From Adiantum capillus-veneris (taxonomy: Eukaryota; Streptophyta; Polypodiopsida; Polypodiales; Pteridaceae): a stretch of 64,000 nucleotides of DNA. Position numbers and translations under genes: made by a program. Each line of letters begins with the position of its first letter. Position 1 is the stretch's first letter. The notes under the pieces were generated by a model. The model was given only the letters and a program-made list of their open reading frames with translations, ran no database searches and was not told the DNA's origin. Of the stretch, positions 10,673 through 20,621 are shown piece after piece. The stretch covers positions 53,774,119-53,838,118 of the forward strand of contig CM043952.1 of assembly GCA_014529385.2 (NCBI GenBank), read 5' to 3'.

Positions 10673-12109
10673 CACTACAAGAGATCACCTAAATACCGAT
10701 GTCGATGGCGGGCGTCGATATATATGTAGGTAATTCTAGAGGGAGAACCAATTTTTGAAAAAATCAAAATTTGAGTTTTTGATAGCGCATATTCCAACGC
10801 CGATTTGGAGGCATATTTTGATGCTAATTTGGATGCGCATTTTGACTATTCTATCGGCACTTGTACCGACGAATTCTGCAACATTAGAACCCAAGGTTCT
10901 TCCCGCATATTTTTGTGTAATTTTTCATCTCCTCCCTTGCTCTCCTCCTCCTCACTTGTTGCAGATCTGGTGCTATAGGGCTTGCCGGACTGGAGATCTA
11001 CACTCACACGTCCCCCCTCCCCCCGCCCCCAATCAACAAGGTTAGGTTCTTTTCAAGATTCGTAGTAGGTTTCTTCACTTTTGTGTGCGTGTGAGTAACA
11101 TAGTGTGTGTGTGTGTGTGTGTGTGTTTGTTTGTAGGTTTGGCGACATTTCTTCAAGTGTTTGTTGCTCAAATAGGCCGCATGTGAGTGCCCTATCATTC
11201 TCTTCTCTTGCACATACACACACATGCACATAAACATGTACGCAAATAAATAAAAATGCACATTAGTTTGTGAACAATTTAAACACACTATGTGCGGCAC
11301 ACACAAACATTTCTAAACAAAGAAAAAATAGAAAAAAAAATATTACTTTTTTTATTTTATAAATTAGAAAACATCACTAACAAAGAAAGATAATGAAATT
11401 TGATCATTAAAAAAAGAATTATTTTGATTTATGTCATTTTGTATTTAGTTTTATTATTTCTATGTAAATTAATGTAAAAATTAGTAAATTATGTTTTTTA
11501 AAATTGTGACTAGTCGTAGGTGTTTTAAATGTAAATTAAAATGTTTTCAGTTAAGTTCTAGTGTTAGGTTCAAACTACCTTTGATTAACTTCATGCATTT
11601 TACAAATCGTCGATCGGCGTTGTTATGTCGATCGCTTATGGCAAATCGACATTGTTATGTCAATTGGTCGTAGTTGTCCGCTTTGGGTTAGCCTCTTAAT
11701 TAGGATTAGCCGCTTAAGACTAATCGCTTAGGTATTCATTCGCTTAGCCGCTTAGGAGTAGTCTGTATTTAGGTCGTTGAAGGCTAGATGCTTATGGCTA
11801 TCCGCTTAGGTATTCAGTCGTTGAGCCGCGTCTCTTAGTCATATCCGCTTTATTATTTAGCCGCTTAGGGCTTACCGCTTAAGGCTAGCCGCTTCGGTAT
11901 TAAGTCGCTTAGACGTTTAGACTAGTACGTATTTAGGTCGTTGAAGGCTAGACCCTTAGGGCTAGATGCTTAGTGTTAGTAGCCGCCTTTGGCTAGCCGC
12001 TTACGGCTAGCCACTTAGGTATTCAATCATCGCTTAGCCATGCCGCTTAGTCCTACCCGCTTCGTCATTTAGTTGTTTATCTAGGATTGAGTACATAGAG
12101 GAAAGATGG
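10673..12109 (+). other. 5' region of CACTA copy C without recognisable coding
   Basis: After the TIR come GCGCATATTCC-like and GCATATTTTGATGC-like subterminal units (10680-10900), a (GT)n tract (11103-11126), AT-rich DNA, then the CCGCTTAG array. The N-terminal transposase-associated domain expected here is not found, so copy C has an internal deletion or severe decay before 12110. Confidence 0.55.
11690..12075. repeat. Degenerate array of CCGCTTAG-type units
   Basis: At least twenty copies of CCGCTTAG or GCTAGCCGCTTA variants at 9-30 bp spacing, plus a larger repeated phrase (GTATTTAGGTCGTTGAAGGC at two places about 175 bp apart). Irregular spacing and variation exclude a CRISPR. It may be an old subterminal or satellite-like array inside copy C. 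Confidence 0.8.
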
Positions 12110-13805
12110 CCTACATTCAAGGATGGGCCTTGTTGTATCCGTTTTGGTCTGGCAATAGATGGAGCAAACCCATTTGGATTACGGAGTTTGTCATGGAGCA
12201 CATGGCCTATTTGCTTGGTTAATTACAATCTTCCACCATGGCTAGCTATCAAGAAGAGCCATATGTTGTTGTCATTGATCGTCTCAAGAAAGTACAAGGC
12301 AAAGAACATGGACGTCTATCTGGAACCACTTATAGAAGAGCTCTAAATCTTGTGGACAGAGATCGATATGGTTGACATGTCCCAACCAATCGGACGAAGA
12401 AATACCCATCTGCAAGGCATTCTCATGTGGACCATGCACGATTGGCTAGGCTTCGTTGAGTGTTCAGGTAAGTATCTTTGAAATCCTCACCTATATGCTA
12501 TTCATGGCCGTGCCAATGCTTTGATTTCATTTTTATGATTTTTCAGGCATGAGTTACTAGGGCAATCATGCATGTCCAAAATGTGTTTCTTGACTTGGGT
12601 TTTGCCACTCCCATCATTTAAGCAAGACAGTTTACGAGGAGCATGGTAGAATTTTGCCTAAAGGCCATGAGCTACGTAGATCAAACATATGCGAACACGA
12701 CATGCATCCACTAAAAGCAAGTGATTGGAAGAACATTAAGTAGCTAGAGAGGGAAGATTTTGAGCCACCTGACATAAAGAGACTCTATTTTCCATGAACT
12801 CCCATATTGGAGTGACCTGCTTATTAATCATTTGATCAACCTATTTCAGAATGTAGGGGAGATCCTATGGAAGACCATCACTGGAAAAAGGGAGAGCAAG
12901 GCCCAAAGAGATGACCTATATGATGTGGTTCGAATGCCCGAGATAAGTACACCCGATGGAAAGTTTTCTATACCAAAAGTTCCATGCGTTTTGAGTCGTG
13001 CAGAGGAGCAACAAGTGAATAAGACCATATCTTCATTCAGGACTCCTACTAGATGCATGTGATGTTTGAAAACGGCTTTTACTAGAGATGACAATCTTAG
13101 TGGTCTTAAATCTCATGCTTGACAAAAGAAATTATAGTTTATCTGACCAATTTCCATAGAAAATTGTCTAACAGATGACATTAAAAGCACAATCTATAAA
13201 TCAATGAGTTAGTGTGTTGGATCTCATCAAAAGAGATAAGAAAAGACAACATAGATGCAGCTCGCTTAAATGCTATTGAAGCAGTGTGTATGGTGGAGAA
13301 GTACTTCTTGACAAACATTCTTACCATCCAAATGCATCTATTTGTGCATGTGGTTGATGAAATTTCAATTGTTAGAGTGGTCCATAACAAGTGGATGTTC
13401 TTCTTGGAGAGATTCATGAAGACTTTAAAATGGTTCGTTCATGAAAGGGCTCGTCCCAAGGGTAGCATGGCTGAAAGATGGCTTGTGCATGAGTCTCTTA
13501 TTCTCATCAGCGAGTTTCTGGGTTCAATCCAGAGATGCTCTGAATGTGGACTATTGAGATCAACGTCAAAGTGATAAGGGACGAGCCGCAGAGACAAGGC
13601 ATCATGAGAAAGATGGATATCACAATGCGGGAAAAGGTTATGAGATTTTGTCTTCTCAACTTAGATTCATGCAAAAGTGGATAGAGAGGTACGAAGGGGA
13701 AAATAAATTACGCTTGACAGATCGCTTGCAATTCAAGCGCAATCGTGACACTAGAAACCTTCCTTTTCTAGATCATCTTCAAAAATTGCCAGACTTTCCT
13801 ACTGG
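12110..13805 (+). pseudogene. CACTA copy C TNP2 transposase with DUF4218, decayed and truncated
   Basis: Conceptual translation shows TNP2 (Transposase_21) landmarks in order: LAIDGANPFG near 12145, WPICLVNYNLPPW near 12205, KNMDVYLEPLIEEL near 12310, then IPKVPCVLSRAEEQ and a GLKSHA remnant (about 12970-13130). The DUF4218 region follows at about 13212-13510 (LNAIEAVCMVEKYF, HLFVHVVDEI, F-x-ERFMKTLK, GSMAERW). Stops and frameshifts interrupt it. It ends abruptly at 13805 where the TIR of the inverted copy B begins. The protein is the DDE transposase of CACTA elements. Confidence 0.85.
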
Positions 13806-14112
13806 CACTACAAGAGGTTATGTGCACTTTGTGATGGCTGTAGTAACAAAACTACAATCGGAGTTTTTATCCCCCGATGTCGATAAAAGCGTTGCTAAAA
13901 GCGTCGAAATGGAAACATCGCTATAGGCGTCGTTATAGACGTCTCTATAAATGTCGCTATAAGAGTTGCTATATAGAGATGCCTATAGCGACACAATAGT
14001 CCTCATTTTAACGACGATTATAGCAACGCTACAGAACCTTATATAGAGACGCTTATAGCGATGCTCAAGAATTAAAAAAATTGGGTAGCAGGGTACCGAA
14101 TGCCCTGCCACC
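13806..14112. repeat. CACTA copy B 3' TIR, subterminal repeats and palindrome
   Basis: The TIR is followed by diverged GTCGCTATA/TATAGCGAC units (about 13880-14065), again switching orientation midway, then the family palindrome (about 14085-14112, core GAATGCCCTGCCACC). The repeats are more mutated than those of copy A. Confidence 0.85.
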
Positions 14113-14150
14113 ATATTGAACATTATTTCCAAAAATAAAGATGCAAAATT

Positions 14151-14450
14151 GACAGACAAAAGTAGTTCAATGAAAGTGAATTGACGAAAGTAATACAATG
14201 ACAAAATTATACACATCATAGGCAAAATCATTTGATGTAATAGCTAGAACACAATTGTCATTATTGAGAAAATACATCGTTGACCAATAGTTACAAAAAT
14301 GACAGACAAAAGTAGTTTGAAGAAAGTGAATTGATAAAAGTGATACAATGACAAAATTATACACATCATAAGCAAAATCATTTGATGTAATAGCTACAAC
14401 ACAATTGTCATTATTGAGAAAATACATCATAGACCAATAGTTACAAAATG
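14151..14450. repeat. 150-bp tandem duplication inside CACTA copy B
   Basis: Two head-to-tail copies starting GACAGACAAAAGTAGTT at 14151 and 14301, differing at a few sites. They lie in the 3' non-coding part of B; copy A has a single related stretch with shorter internal duplication near 2030-2200. Confidence 0.85.
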
Positions 14451-14494
14451 GCGTACACACGTCATCATATATACATGACAAAAGAAAACTAGTG

Positions 14495-15333
14495 CTATCT
14501 TGCTATGGCTAGATTGACGTTGTCCGTTTCATCACGTCCAGGCGGCGTATCTATCGGATTCTACAAAAAAAAAAACAATAAAACTTTTTGTAAGTATAAA
14601 CACATAATTACAAAACAGTCTATTTTCTTATGTTATCATTAAAATACAACAAATGTAAGAGAGTAAAGTGAAATACTAACCATGCCGACGCGAGAACTTA
14701 GAATGTCCATAAGGACGTGTAAGCCCTTTCTGCCCGCATACTCGAACTCGTACGGTGTGGGGTCACGTCCTGTCATCGACCACTGTTCAAAACATACAAA
14801 GAATATGTTATGTTAGAATTTAAAAGTACAATTATCCATAACTACCAAACCTAAAGGGCAATGCAGAAACACTTACAAAATCAACCTTAAATGATGCCCA
14901 TTCGCCGCTCCCCAAGTGGTGCGAGATCCCTACCTCTACTCGCACTTTGGTTGCCTCCTTTTGTTGCTTCCACTTGTCAAGATTCTTGCACGTTGCTCAC
15001 TTTGCATTCTTTCAATCTTCTTTGGCCATCCAATCTAGCATGTTCCACCCATGCTTTATTGCTTTTTGCACTTTAGAACACTTGTGCTTGCAGTATTTGC
15101 CCATCCGCACCTTCATTGGGTCTTCATTGAAGCTCTCATCCCGACTTGACACAGGAAACTCGTCATGCAGCATGCTGATGCCTCTATCTTTTACTATCAT
15201 TTGGCACTTCACTCCAGGTGTTTAGTATGTATTGTGGAAACACCTGAAAGCAAAGGCCGTGCATACGCAAGATCACCTTCTTGCTGTCATCATCCAAGAT
15301 GATGCCGTCGCTGATGTTGACCGAGTACGGTAA
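14495..15333 (-). pseudogene. CACTA copy B Transposase_24, C-terminal part
   Basis: Minus-strand exons by homology to copy A: 14877-15333 (interrupted at the element T insertion), 14681-14782 and 14495-14560 (TAG). Residues match copy A segment by segment (LPYSVN, LHDEFPV, KHKCSKVQKAIKHGW, then TPYEFEYAGRKG). A premature stop lies in the KDR-x-x-SMLHDEF region and frames shift in the 14930-15000 segment. The N-terminal half lies at 32082-32605 on the other side of element T. Confidence 0.85.
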
Positions 15334-15336
15334 GCC

Positions 15337-15370
15337 ATTAGGAAATTTCGGAGGTCATTTGGAGGGCCTT
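15337..15370 (+). repeat. Element T left terminal inverted repeat
   Basis: Begins ATTAGGAAATTTCGGAGGTC; pairs with 32045-32078 on the opposite strand with two mismatches, after which the sequences diverge. Preceded by GCC, the candidate target duplication. Confidence 0.85.
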
Positions 15371-15688
15371 CTAAGAAAAATAGAATTTTGAATTTCTCTC
15401 TCTAGAAAATAGGTGTGGTAAAAGCAATTGTAAACTTGGAATAACCATTCAAAAAGTGCACGTACAAGTATATTCTTGCCACAGTGTCATAATGGCCGTG
15501 ATGATTGAAGGATAAACCGTTTTCAATTGCATTTAATGAACGTCCTAGAATTGGAGGGAGTTTCATGTACATGGAACGTATGACTAAAGGAAATAGGATG
15601 TATCCTTCCAAACCTGCTCTCTCCTTACTCTCTCACTGTTTGTGCGCTGACCTTAAAGAAATCCTTCCTTTCTGGAATTGTTGCATAC
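15371..15688. other. Element T left subterminal region
   Basis: No recognised gene before the likely first exon of the transposase. It presumably holds the promoter of gene A; no clear TATA box or repeat array was seen. Confidence 0.4.
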
Positions 15689-18409
15689 ATGGCTTCTTCT
15701 TCCACCCCCACAAATGTCCTCCTTAAAAGACCCTTCTATCATCTACACATTGACCTGGATCCCCAATATACACCACTGTCTAAGCGAGACAAAACTAACA
15801 TCAAAGTGACACTGATCATGACAGAGAGACTCAGAAGCAGAGGAAGCAAAACACTTAGATATTTGGACAAAAGGATCACTTTATCCATTAGATCCCATGA
15901 CAAATGCTTTCCCTACATTTTTAAATCCCACTAACTTATTGACCTTTGCAGGTAATGGAGAGAATGGATTGCTTGGCTACTGTAAAGCTCTAAACAACAA
16001 ATCAGAAACTTATAAATACATGGTGAAGCACCAAGCAAATGAGATTCAGATACTTTCAAACTTGCATTATGGGGACCAAAATATTGTAATGCAGCGCACA
16101 CGAGAATCACAGGTCTTGCGAACAACAAAGGTACGGTCATTACGAAACAAAGAGACAATGTTAGGCACTCGTGTGCGAAAAAAGAAACTATGGAATCTTG
16201 AAACGTTGAAGGTAGGCTCTGGCGGCCTTAAGAAAAGAATCCAAGCATTGAGGTGAGTATTGTAAACTATCTAATTAATTTAAACTATTCTAAGTTTTTG
16301 CTTATGTTAGTTATGCTTTCTTTGTAGAGATGCTATCTATCCAGACAAAGAAAACATAGACCCGAAGGCCAATGTAAGAAATCAGTTAAATCCATTGATA
16401 ACTAGTGGTCTTGCAAAGGATATAATAAATCACAAAAAGTTTAAGGTTTTGCAACGGGATGTTGTTGACAGATTCATTTCAAAGAATGCAGTGCCTGCCA
16501 AGCATATACAGGGTACATTGGACTTCCTTGGAGTTAGTAAAAGAGGTTACTCAGCTATTCAACAGTCTATCTCTTCCATGTTTGTAAAGAAGGGAATAAA
16601 GTCTAAGATTTTATCAACAGCTGCAAGTATTTGGAAGGAAAGACTACAGCTAAATAATGAATATACAGAATTCATTGGATGTCCATTTCATATTCAAGAT
16701 ATTTATAGCTCACAAGGAACTACTGTCACTTATGATGAGTACAACAATATCTTCATGGACCTCACTTTGTTACAAACTAGAATGATAGAGTTCTACAATA
16801 TCACATTTGAAGAGACAGGTGGCGTTCTACATTTTGTTTTGAAGCTAGATGAGTGTGAGATTCAGAAGAAGCTAGAGCAAGTTACAATCACATTAATGAA
16901 TAGGGCTCTTTCCAAATGTCCCATTGATGACCCTTCATACTTTAGTGCTCCATCAGAAACAAACATATCGTGGCTTGGTGCATTTCAGGTAATCTAGTTA
17001 TCTCCAATTTTGTAGCTCTAGCAAGCCCTCTATTGTACCTAAATTTTAGATTTATTTTTTGTATCTCATAAGGATTAATCTTGCAGGTAAAGAAAGAAGA
17101 CCATGCCATTTTATTTTGGGTGTTCCATCAAACCCTTATTCCACATATCATTGATAGGCAAATGAATCAAGGAGAGGTATTGGTTGTAGATAGGAGAGGA
17201 GACTTTCAATGGCATCTTGCAGGTGACCTCAAAACACTGAAGTCTATGTATAATTGTGGAATGGGTGCCATGGCAAAGTCTCCATGCTTGTATTGCATGG
17301 AGCCTGCAAAGGTGATGGACCCAAAGTGGTGGCGAAAAGCTCCTACTCGTTTCAATCAAGACTCTAATTTTTGACCAGTTGTGGAGATATCACTTGTTAA
17401 TGTCCATATTTGTACAATGCATGGTCTTTTCCGAATTGTAGAGAAGTTGGTATATCTGTACATTGGGTTTTCTTGGAAAATCAAAAAGTCAGCTGAACGA
17501 CAAGTTGCTCTAGAGGCTTTGGAACTAGTTTTGTCAGATATTGGTTTACATGGGGGCAATTTGAAAATCTAGTGGGACCAAAAAAGATCAACCAATGAGA
17601 AATATGTACCCTCCAAACCATCCATAGGTGGGGTCAAGGCACGCCATTTTCTATCTAAACCTCAAGGTATGAAAGATGTGAAGCTAACAAAGCGAGGGAG
17701 AGTATATCACTCTACCTACATTAGCAAAGTTGAGTATATGCACTAGAAAAAACTTCATTTAGTAGTGAAATACCAAGATCACCCAACTCGCAATGCAAAG
17801 GGTGATGTGTGGCGTTCCATTGACACGTTATTTCAAATTTGTGAGAATTATTCTTGGTTGCAAGATAATCTTAGCAAGTTTAAACAGAACCTTCAGCTAC
17901 TAAAAAAATCCTTCAAGACAGCATGGACTGACACTCAAATCACTCAGTACATGGTAAATTCAAAGCACCTCAGATAGTCTTAGTACTAAGTTTGTGTTTA
18001 AATTTCTAAATAAATTTCTTGTTTTGCAGCACATTATTTTTTATCATTTGCCATACTTCATCCAAAAGTATGGGAATCCAGGTATATGGAAAACCCAGGG
18101 CCTAGAGAAGTCTCATTACATGGCTAGAAATTCCTACTTCAAACACACACAGCATGGAGGTTCTCGAAATAAGGCAAACAGTGTGAAGGAGTTATTTCAT
18201 TGGTTTTATCGCAGAATCATTCATCGCATGCAACAAAAGCAAGTATTTGCCTCTTCAACAACCGTACAGGTAATCAGACATTTGCAACTTCAGAAAAGAA
18301 AGGGAGCAGACGCATTCAACGACTCAAGTGCTCTCGAAAGTCAAATGGGGTGGAGGGAGACAATGCAATATGCCAATAATCGGTGGAACAAGAGAGTTAG
18401 AGTTTAGAT
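15689..18409 (+). pseudogene. Element T gene A: DDE-type transposase of unassigned superfamily
   Basis: Exons supported by GT-AG borders: an uncertain 5' part, 15952-16252, 16328-16988, 17087-17953, 18030-18409. Candidate catalytic acids sit in conserved-looking blocks: LKLDECEIQKK followed by ITLMNRAL (about 16840-16905), then DFQWHLAGDLKTL (about 17200-17245), then TQGLEKSHYMAR (about 18090-18130). Between the second and third lies a Cys pair, PCLYCMEP, typical of zinc-containing inserts in DDE transposases, then a C-terminal HGGSRNKANS. In-frame stops at 17372, after GGNLKI near 17570 and near 17743 show decay. The transposase role follows from position inside TIRs and the D/D/E-like spacing; I cannot name the superfamily (not MULE, hAT, PIF or CACTA by eye). 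Confidence 0.6.
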
Positions 18410-18929
18410 TATCGGATGTACCATAAATGCCTGTAGAATTAAATTCAACATGTACCACAACTATTTCAACCTTTTGATGATTTGCAAATATCATTTGGAA
18501 CCTTGCCCTTATATCTGATCATTAAATGTTTGCCATACTCTAAGAGTTTAGTAGGGTTTTCTTTTCCTAAAGATAATGCCATTGCTGTGTATGTGTAGTA
18601 ATATGTTGCACGGCCCCCATATCCTGGCGAGTAACCAAAACATTCTCTCCCAAAAACCTTGTCGACAAGGATAACTTTGTCAGCATTTTGTGGCAGCATT
18701 GGACCACTTAAGAAGCGAGATAATGTCTTGAAAGCATAGGTTGCAGTATTCCCCTCTTGTGACATTCCGTTGTGGAAGATTAGGATGAGTGCCTTACATA
18801 AACCAGGAAGATATTGTCCTAGAGTTGCATCCCTACCATGGAACTGTCTTCTTCGATGACAAAGAAAGTCGTCCTTTTCAGCAATCCATGACTGTATACA
18901 AAATAAGTGTTTGTGGATGTGTGTGTGTA

Positions 18930-18930
<1 letters not shown>

Positions 18931-18996
<66 letters not shown>

Positions 18997-18997
18997 T

Positions 18998-19041
<44 letters not shown>
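18931..19041. repeat. (GA)n plus 44-nt G run inside gene B
   Basis: About 60 bases of GA repeat followed closely by 44 consecutive G (18998-19041). The run could form G-quadruplexes; its exact length may be a sequencing or assembly artefact. The polyproline and Leu-Ser ORFs across it are not genes. Confidence 0.95.
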
Positions 19042-19042
<1 letters not shown>

Positions 19043-19363
19043 CGCTTAAACCAATCCTCCATATCCTATTTACTAGTTGATGGCTTAAGATTATTTTGAA
19101 TAGTTTGAAATGTGGCTTCATCAGGAAGGCTTTCTTTATACTTTTTTGCCTTTTCAAAGTAGAGTTTAAGGCAGTCCATTGGGTTACTAGAGATCTCCAT
19201 TGCCTCCTCATCACTACTATCGTCTGAAGCAAATCCATTCCTCTCCTCCTAATACTTGGAGCTAGTGTCCAGTGCAAAGTCCTCCCGCAAACAAAAAATA
19301 CTTTGTATATCATGAAGGAAAATGTATGACCTATCTCCAAATTTAAATTCTGGCACTCTTGGT

Positions 19364-19555
19364 TGTTGGGGTATAAATCCCAATGTGGTCGCCCAGGTAA
19401 GTGGGCGGGCCGCCAGGTATGTACACATATTCTTTTGTAAAAACCTAATAAGAACTCACTATGCTCTACACATTATAGTAGAGCGAGTTCACCATATCGT
19501 CGTGCTCTTCTTCTCGCACTCTCTCTCGCGTCGCACTTCCGCTCGTACTCCTTCA
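19364..19555 (+). repeat. Copia copy 1 5' LTR (192 bp)
   Basis: Starts TGTTGGGGTATAAA and ends CGTACTCCTTCA; terminal TG..CA is kept. Nearly identical to the LTRs at 33124-33315, 38453-38644 and 60015-60206. The primer-binding site TGGTATCAGAGC (19558-19569), complementary to the 3' end of initiator tRNA-Met, follows after two bases. Confidence 0.95.
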
Positions 19556-19569
19556 ACTGGTATCAGAGC

Positions 19570-20621
19570 TCAGATCGAGGCTCCGGGCAGCACTGCAGGA
19601 GGCTAGAGTCACCAGCTCAGATTGGAGTGAAATTCGACAGGCAAAGACACGGCCCCAAATCTTGTGAGGTCATCTCGGTCACCTCGGTCACCGTTCGGCT
19701 TCGACAAAGTTCTGCGCAGGCCATTTTCGACTACATGGTCTCAGCGGGTGCAGATCCGACTCTGCAAATTTGGGGTTTTCGGCCTACGACTGCAGGTGCT
19801 GAGGATATCGACACTCCCAGAGTGTTGATTTGTGGCTGTCTACAAATCGAAGGATGGCTCACAGTTCTTGGAGGCGTGTCACATACGACACGGGCGCATC
19901 TACACACAGACTGTAGGAGACATCCACTAGTTCATCACGTAGATTGTGTTTGCTGCTTGATATTCCAAATTTCATCCTGACATTGCAGGTACTTCCACAT
20001 GGGATGTATTGTCAGAGATGATGTATGTCTGTTGAGGGTTTGCTGGCTGTGAGTCACGCAGCAAACAACCACCGCAACGGTTACAGCATACAGTGGGAAA
20101 TTTGTGGATGTATGACTTTGTTGGAAGTCTATGTATTGTCAGATTTACTGCAGCCTTTGTTGAGGGTCGAGTGAGGTTTTATTGAGCTGGGGGATTCTCG
20201 AATGTTGAGATCCTTTCGGTGATACAGGTCTTGGAGTGATCCCTCGAGCACCCTTAGATAGGCAGCTAGGATGTATTGACTGTGAGTTAGACAGTTGGGA
20301 TTGCATCTTTGCTTTACTGCCGTTGAGGCATTGTCGCAGTCTATGCTTACAGGACAGTGACAGGACAGTCAGAGACAGTACAGGTGCAGGACAGGTTTAC
20401 CCACAGCTTACAGTGTTAGAGAGACAGTGGTTTTTTGAGCTGTTTTTTGGTCTGTTTTTAGTACACCAGAGCCATTTTACAAAGGAGACTGTGCCAAAAT
20501 TTCTGCAGAATCTGAAGCTTTCTTGGTTCATTTGACAGGTTGATATTGGTTCAGAGGTCAGTTTACAGGGGAAACTCTGCCGAATTTTTCCCAAGAAAGT
20601 AAACTACTGTGAAGCGTAGCT
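19570..20621 (+). other. Copia copy 1 untranslated leader
   Basis: About 1 kb between PBS and the gag ATG with no sustained ORF; conserved with the matching leader of copy 2 (37386-38438). It presumably holds packaging signals; no defined motif seen. Confidence 0.7.

Noticed and set aside
11690-12075. Possible CRISPR-like array
   Set aside because: Repeats are short, variable and irregularly spaced, the genome is eukaryotic and no cas genes are present.
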